Assembly: GCF_900101845.1 (NCBI RefSeq)
Contig: NZ_FNAM01000016.1
Location: 1 to 64,000, forward strand
Length of the DNA stretch: 64,000 nt
Reading direction: 5' to 3'
Source: Sporomusa acidovorans
GTDB taxonomy: Bacteria > Bacillota > Negativicutes > Sporomusales > Sporomusaceae
The notes beneath the pieces are model-generated. The model was given only the letters and a program-made list of their open reading frames with translations. It was not told where the DNA came from and did not search any database. Positions within the stretch are counted from its first letter, which is position 1. The number at the start of each line of letters is the position of its first letter. The position numbers and the translations under genes were made by a program. Positions 61,371 through 64,000 of the stretch are shown one piece after another.

Positions 61371-62042
61371 ATGACAGAGCAGGCAATAGAACTAAAATCA
61401 GTACCTACCCGTATCTTAACGGATAAAGATAATATTGTTGATGTAATTGAAAAATACACGAAAGAAGATATTGGCCCTTATGATGTAGTGTCGGTGGCAG
61501 AAAGTGTTGTCGCGATTACCCAGGGGCGATTTGTCCGGCCGGAAGAAATTCAGCCAACGCTGCTGGCAAGGGTGCTTTGCCGGTTTATCCCCAAAGAGGG
61601 AAGCCTGGCGAGTGCTTACGGCATGCAGACTGTCATGAATGCAGAAGGCAGCTTTCGGGTAACATGGGCTTTATTTATCGGGATGTTAGGCAAGCTGGTG
61701 GGGCGAAGAGGCTTATTTTATGAGCTGGCCGGTGAGCAGGCAGCACTGATTGACGATGTTACCGGTACGATGCCGCCTTTTGATAAACATCTTGTTTATG
61801 GCCCGTCCGAACCGAAAAAGGTAGCAGAAGCCATAAAAGAGCGCTTGGGCTGTTACGGCGCTGTTGTTGCCGATGTTAATGATCTCAAACGATCGAGAAT
61901 TGTCGGTATAACCGATGGGTTAGATCCTAAAGAAATCGCACATATGCTCGTTCATAACCCCTTTGGGAATGCCAGTCAAAAAACGCCGATTGTTATTATC
62001 AAGAATTACGGCTTAGCAGCACAAAAAGCGACCGCACAATAA
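61371..62042 (+). CDS. CofE-like protein (coenzyme F420-0:L-glutamate ligase family)
   Basis: A 223-residue protein. VPTRILTDKDNIVDVI at the start and DVVSVAESVVAITQGRFV are typical of the CofE fold, as is GAVVADVNDLKRSRIVG. CofE adds glutamate to F420-0, but F420 is not expected in this group and no other cof gene is present. Related proteins in Firmicutes may ligate an amino acid to another acid. It follows the membrane protein by 11 bases with an AGGAGG site. Confidence 0.75.
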   Translation: MTEQAIELKSVPTRILTDKDNIVDVIEKYTKEDIGPYDVVSVAESVVAITQGRFVRPEEIQPTLLARVLCRFIPKEGSLASAYGMQTVMNAEGSFRVTWALFIGMLGKLVGRRGLFYELAGEQAALIDDVTGTMPPFDKHLVYGPSEPKKVAEAIKERLGCYGAVVADVNDLKRSRIVGITDGLDPKEIAHMLVHNPFGNASQKTPIVIIKNYGLAAQKATAQ

Positions 62043-62057
62043 ATCAATTTTGCCAAG

Positions 62058-62088
62058 AACAGAGGGTAGACTGCTATCCTCTGTTTTA
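62058..62088 (+). terminator. Terminator-like hairpin before the HgdB-like gene
   Basis: AACAGAGG (62058-62065) pairs with CCTCTGTT (62078-62085), followed by TTAAA. A moderate terminator between two same-strand genes. Confidence 0.6.
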
Positions 62089-62109
62089 AATATCTAGGAG
62101 GCTGATTAT

Positions 62110-63105
62110 ATGGCGCGCATCGGCCTGACAACAACGGTGCCTGTTGAAATTATTTTGGCGGCAGGACATGTGCCTGTTGATCTTAACAATATATTTATTA
62201 CCAGCGAGCAGGCCGGACGGATGGTGGAAACAGCTGAGGAGGCCGGATATCCCCGGAACATTTGCGGCTGGATAAAAGGATTATATGCCGTCATGGTAAA
62301 TAAAGAATTTAACGATGCCTGCGGCGGAATTGACAAGGTTATTGCCGTTACCCAGGGGGATTGCAGCAACACGCATGCGCTGATGGAGACCTACCAGTTG
62401 GCAGGCATTGAAACCATTCCTTTTGCCTATCCCGTTGACCGCGACTATGATCTCCTGAAGCTGCAAATGGAAAAGTTAATGGCGGCGCTGGGAACCAATT
62501 GGCAGGATGTTAACCGTGTTAAACGCGAACTGGACAAACTGCGCCTCCGGGTGGCTGAACTTGACAGGCGCACGTGGCAGGATAATACAATAAGCGGTTT
62601 TCATAATCATTTGTATCAGGTTAGTTGCAGTGATTTTAACAGCAATGTGGAACTCTTTGCCGGCGATGTTGAGCAGTTCTTAGTGAAGGCGGATGATGCT
62701 TCCGAATATACGGATGAACTTAGATTAGGCTATATCGGCGTGCCGCCTATTTTTACCGATTTATATCCTTATGTAGAGTCAATGGGGGCCCGGATTGTTT
62801 ATAATGAGGTGCAACGGCAGTTTGCGATGCCGTTTGTTACTGACGACCTTGTTGAACAATACCGGCTGTATACTTATCCCTATGGTGTTTTTGGCCGGAT
62901 TAAGGATATCGCGGCCGAAATTGAACGGCGTAATCTGGACGGACTGGTTCATTATGTGCAGAGTTTTTGTTTCCGTCAGATTGAAGATATCATTTTACGG
63001 GAAAAACTCGACATACCCATTTTGACAATCGAAGGTGACAAGCCAGGAAAACTGGATGCCAGAACCAGACTGCGGCTGGAAAGTTTTCTGGAGATGCTGC
63101 GTTAA
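62110..63105 (+). CDS. 2-hydroxyacyl-CoA dehydratase-family protein (HgdB/double-cubane protein type)
   Basis: A 331-residue HGD-D family protein, one subunit only. It starts IGLTTTVPVEIILAAGHVPVDLN. Conserved Cys residues lie in RNICGWIKG, DACGGID, TQGDCSNTH and QSFCFRQIED. A single-subunit member with its own activase resembles double-cubane cluster proteins or uncharacterised HgdB-like proteins, whose natural substrates are unknown. ATG 62110 follows AGGAGG. The activase gene begins 14 bases after its stop. Confidence 0.82.
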   Translation: MARIGLTTTVPVEIILAAGHVPVDLNNIFITSEQAGRMVETAEEAGYPRNICGWIKGLYAVMVNKEFNDACGGIDKVIAVTQGDCSNTHALMETYQLAGIETIPFAYPVDRDYDLLKLQMEKLMAALGTNWQDVNRVKRELDKLRLRVAELDRRTWQDNTISGFHNHLYQVSCSDFNSNVELFAGDVEQFLVKADDASEYTDELRLGYIGVPPIFTDLYPYVESMGARIVYNEVQRQFAMPFVTDDLVEQYRLYTYPYGVFGRIKDIAAEIERRNLDGLVHYVQSFCFRQIEDIILREKLDIPILTIEGDKPGKLDARTRLRLESFLEMLR

Positions 63106-63119
63106 TAAGGAGGAGACCA

Positions 63120-63875
63120 ATGCGCTGTGGGATTGATTTAGGTAGTCGTAGTGTTAAGCTGGTTATCCTGGATGATGCCAAACAACTAAAGTCAACAAAT
63201 ATCTATGAGACGGCCAGGTTTTACCGGGATTACGGCCATCGGACAGAGGCAGGACTGGCAGTCGATTTTGCTGCCCTGGGGTATCGGGAAGTTACCCGGC
63301 TTACAGCCACCGGTTACGGCCGCAATACGATTGAGCTTGTCGGTGCAACCGTAATTCCTGAATTAAAGGCACATATGTTAGGGGCGATTGCCCAAACCGG
63401 ATTAACGGATTTTACCCTGCTGGATTTAGGCGGCCAGGATAGTAAAGTGATCAAAGTCCGCAAGGGGCGCATGGCCGACTTTCAGACTAATGACAAATGT
63501 GCGGCAAGTACCGGCCGCTATTTGGAGAATATGGCCGCAGTACTTGACATCAGTTTAGAGGAATTAGCAAATTATAGCGTCAATCCGGTGGAACTTAGCG
63601 CTACCTGTGCTATTTTTGGCGAATCGGAGCTAATCGGCCGGATCGTGGAGGGGTACAGCATCGCTGAATTGGCCGCCGGTGTCAATTATACGATTTACAA
63701 GCGGATAAAACCCATGTTGGTGGCCATGAGGAGTGATAAACTCGTTTTTACAGGCGGTGTTGCCCTGGGCGGGGCGATTAAAGAATTTATTACCCGGGAA
63801 ATGGATATTGAGGTGATTGTACCCGAATATCCCCAACTTAACGGTGCAATTGGTTGTGCCGTGTATGAAAGTTAG
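63120..63875 (+). CDS. Activase for the HgdB-like protein (BadF/HgdC family)
   Basis: A 251-residue ASKHA ATPase with CGIDLGSRSVK, LDLGGQDSK near 102, NDKCAASTGRY with Cys127 and ATCAIFGESE with Cys163, the two cluster ligands. DLGSRS replaces the DIGSTT of the first activase, so the two are not recent copies. It should reduce the protein encoded just upstream at the cost of ATP. Confidence 0.9.
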   Translation: MRCGIDLGSRSVKLVILDDAKQLKSTNIYETARFYRDYGHRTEAGLAVDFAALGYREVTRLTATGYGRNTIELVGATVIPELKAHMLGAIAQTGLTDFTLLDLGGQDSKVIKVRKGRMADFQTNDKCAASTGRYLENMAAVLDISLEELANYSVNPVELSATCAIFGESELIGRIVEGYSIAELAAGVNYTIYKRIKPMLVAMRSDKLVFTGGVALGGAIKEFITREMDIEVIVPEYPQLNGAIGCAVYES

Positions 63876-63899
63876 CCAAATTGTTTGGAGGCGAGGAAT

Positions 63900-64000
63900 A
63901 TGCTGCTGGGTATTGATGTGGGCGGGACCTTTACCGATGCTGTTGTTCTTGAGGACGGCAAGGTCTTGGCTTCAGCCAAGACACCGACAACACATGGCGA
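63900..64000 (+). CDS. Hydantoinase/oxoprolinase-family protein, N-terminal start (partial)
   Basis: ATG 63900 follows GGAGGCGAGG. The 33 codons visible (LLGIDVGGTFTDAVVLEDGK) match the ATP-binding opening of the HyuA/OplA N-terminal domain. The gene runs off the window. It is 24 bases after the activase and probably belongs to the same operon. Confidence 0.8.
   Translation, partial: MLLGIDVGGTFTDAVVLEDGKVLASAKTPTTHG

Noticed and set aside
61371-62042. Evidence for F420 biosynthesis
   Set aside because: Only a CofE-like fold is present; no other cof gene is in the window and the family is wider than F420.
1-64000. CRISPR arrays, tRNA or rRNA genes, IS elements, prophage
   Set aside because: No regular spaced repeats, no tRNA- or rRNA-like sequence and no transposase or phage gene could be recognised by reading.

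Overview
The window reads as the chromosome of an anaerobic Firmicute that has an outer membrane, most like the Sporomusaceae (Negativicutes). Three observations point there: AGGAGG-type ribosome binding sites and moderate GC; porin-type proteins with signal peptides and a C-terminal aromatic residue, as in outer-membrane barrels; and ATP-driven radical enzymes (2-hydroxyacyl-CoA dehydratase / benzoyl-CoA reductase family), Etf-linked acyl-CoA dehydrogenases, a Ccm cytochrome c system and many CoA transferases. The lineage is an inference. No rRNA, tRNA, CRISPR array, intact IS element or prophage was recognised.

Layout. 1-3.9 kb: end of a two-subunit CoA transferase, htpX and a CNNM/CorC-type protein. 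4-11 kb: a LysR gene and a decayed catabolic cluster. The cluster holds one intact corrinoid-methyltransferase-like gene among a broken paralogue, a broken porin, a broken molybdopterin enzyme of the pyrogallol hydroxytransferase type and its truncated Fe-S subunit. 11-20.6 kb: a Tat-exported lipoprotein flavoreductase, two tandem PucR/CdaR-like regulators, the ccmABCEF genes and a pentahaem NapC/NrfH-like cytochrome; together these suggest respiration of an organic acceptor outside the membrane. 20.9-28.6 kb: a frameshifted soluble chemoreceptor, then a reverse-strand set of two dehydratase/reductase subunits, their activase, an acetyl-CoA-synthase-like protein without the A-cluster domain and a CooC-like ATPase, preceded by a porin; then tatA.

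28.7-56.5 kb: a large acyl-CoA island. It holds a membrane Etf:quinone oxidoreductase, two acyl-CoA dehydrogenases, EtfBA, a FadK-like ligase, three class III CoA transferases (two like FldA), an SDR, a zinc alcohol dehydrogenase, a thioesterase, an LpdC/LpdD-type decarboxylase pair, three related MFS carriers and a Cache chemoreceptor. The likely theme is uptake, CoA activation and redox conversion of aromatic or alicyclic acids, with electrons passing through Etf to the membrane. Six places in this island carry one conserved promoter-like element (TTAAAT, 17-bp spacer with conserved bases, TATAGT-like, then TACATT), which suggests a regulon.

56.5-64 kb: a YbaK-like protein, a DUF362 ferredoxin protein behind a MerR-type promoter, five small reverse-strand genes of which four are absent from ordinary length-limited ORF lists, a YbgC-like thioesterase, murI, and an operon with a CofE-like ligase, a second HgdB-like protein, its activase and the start of a hydantoinase/oxoprolinase-type gene that runs off the window.
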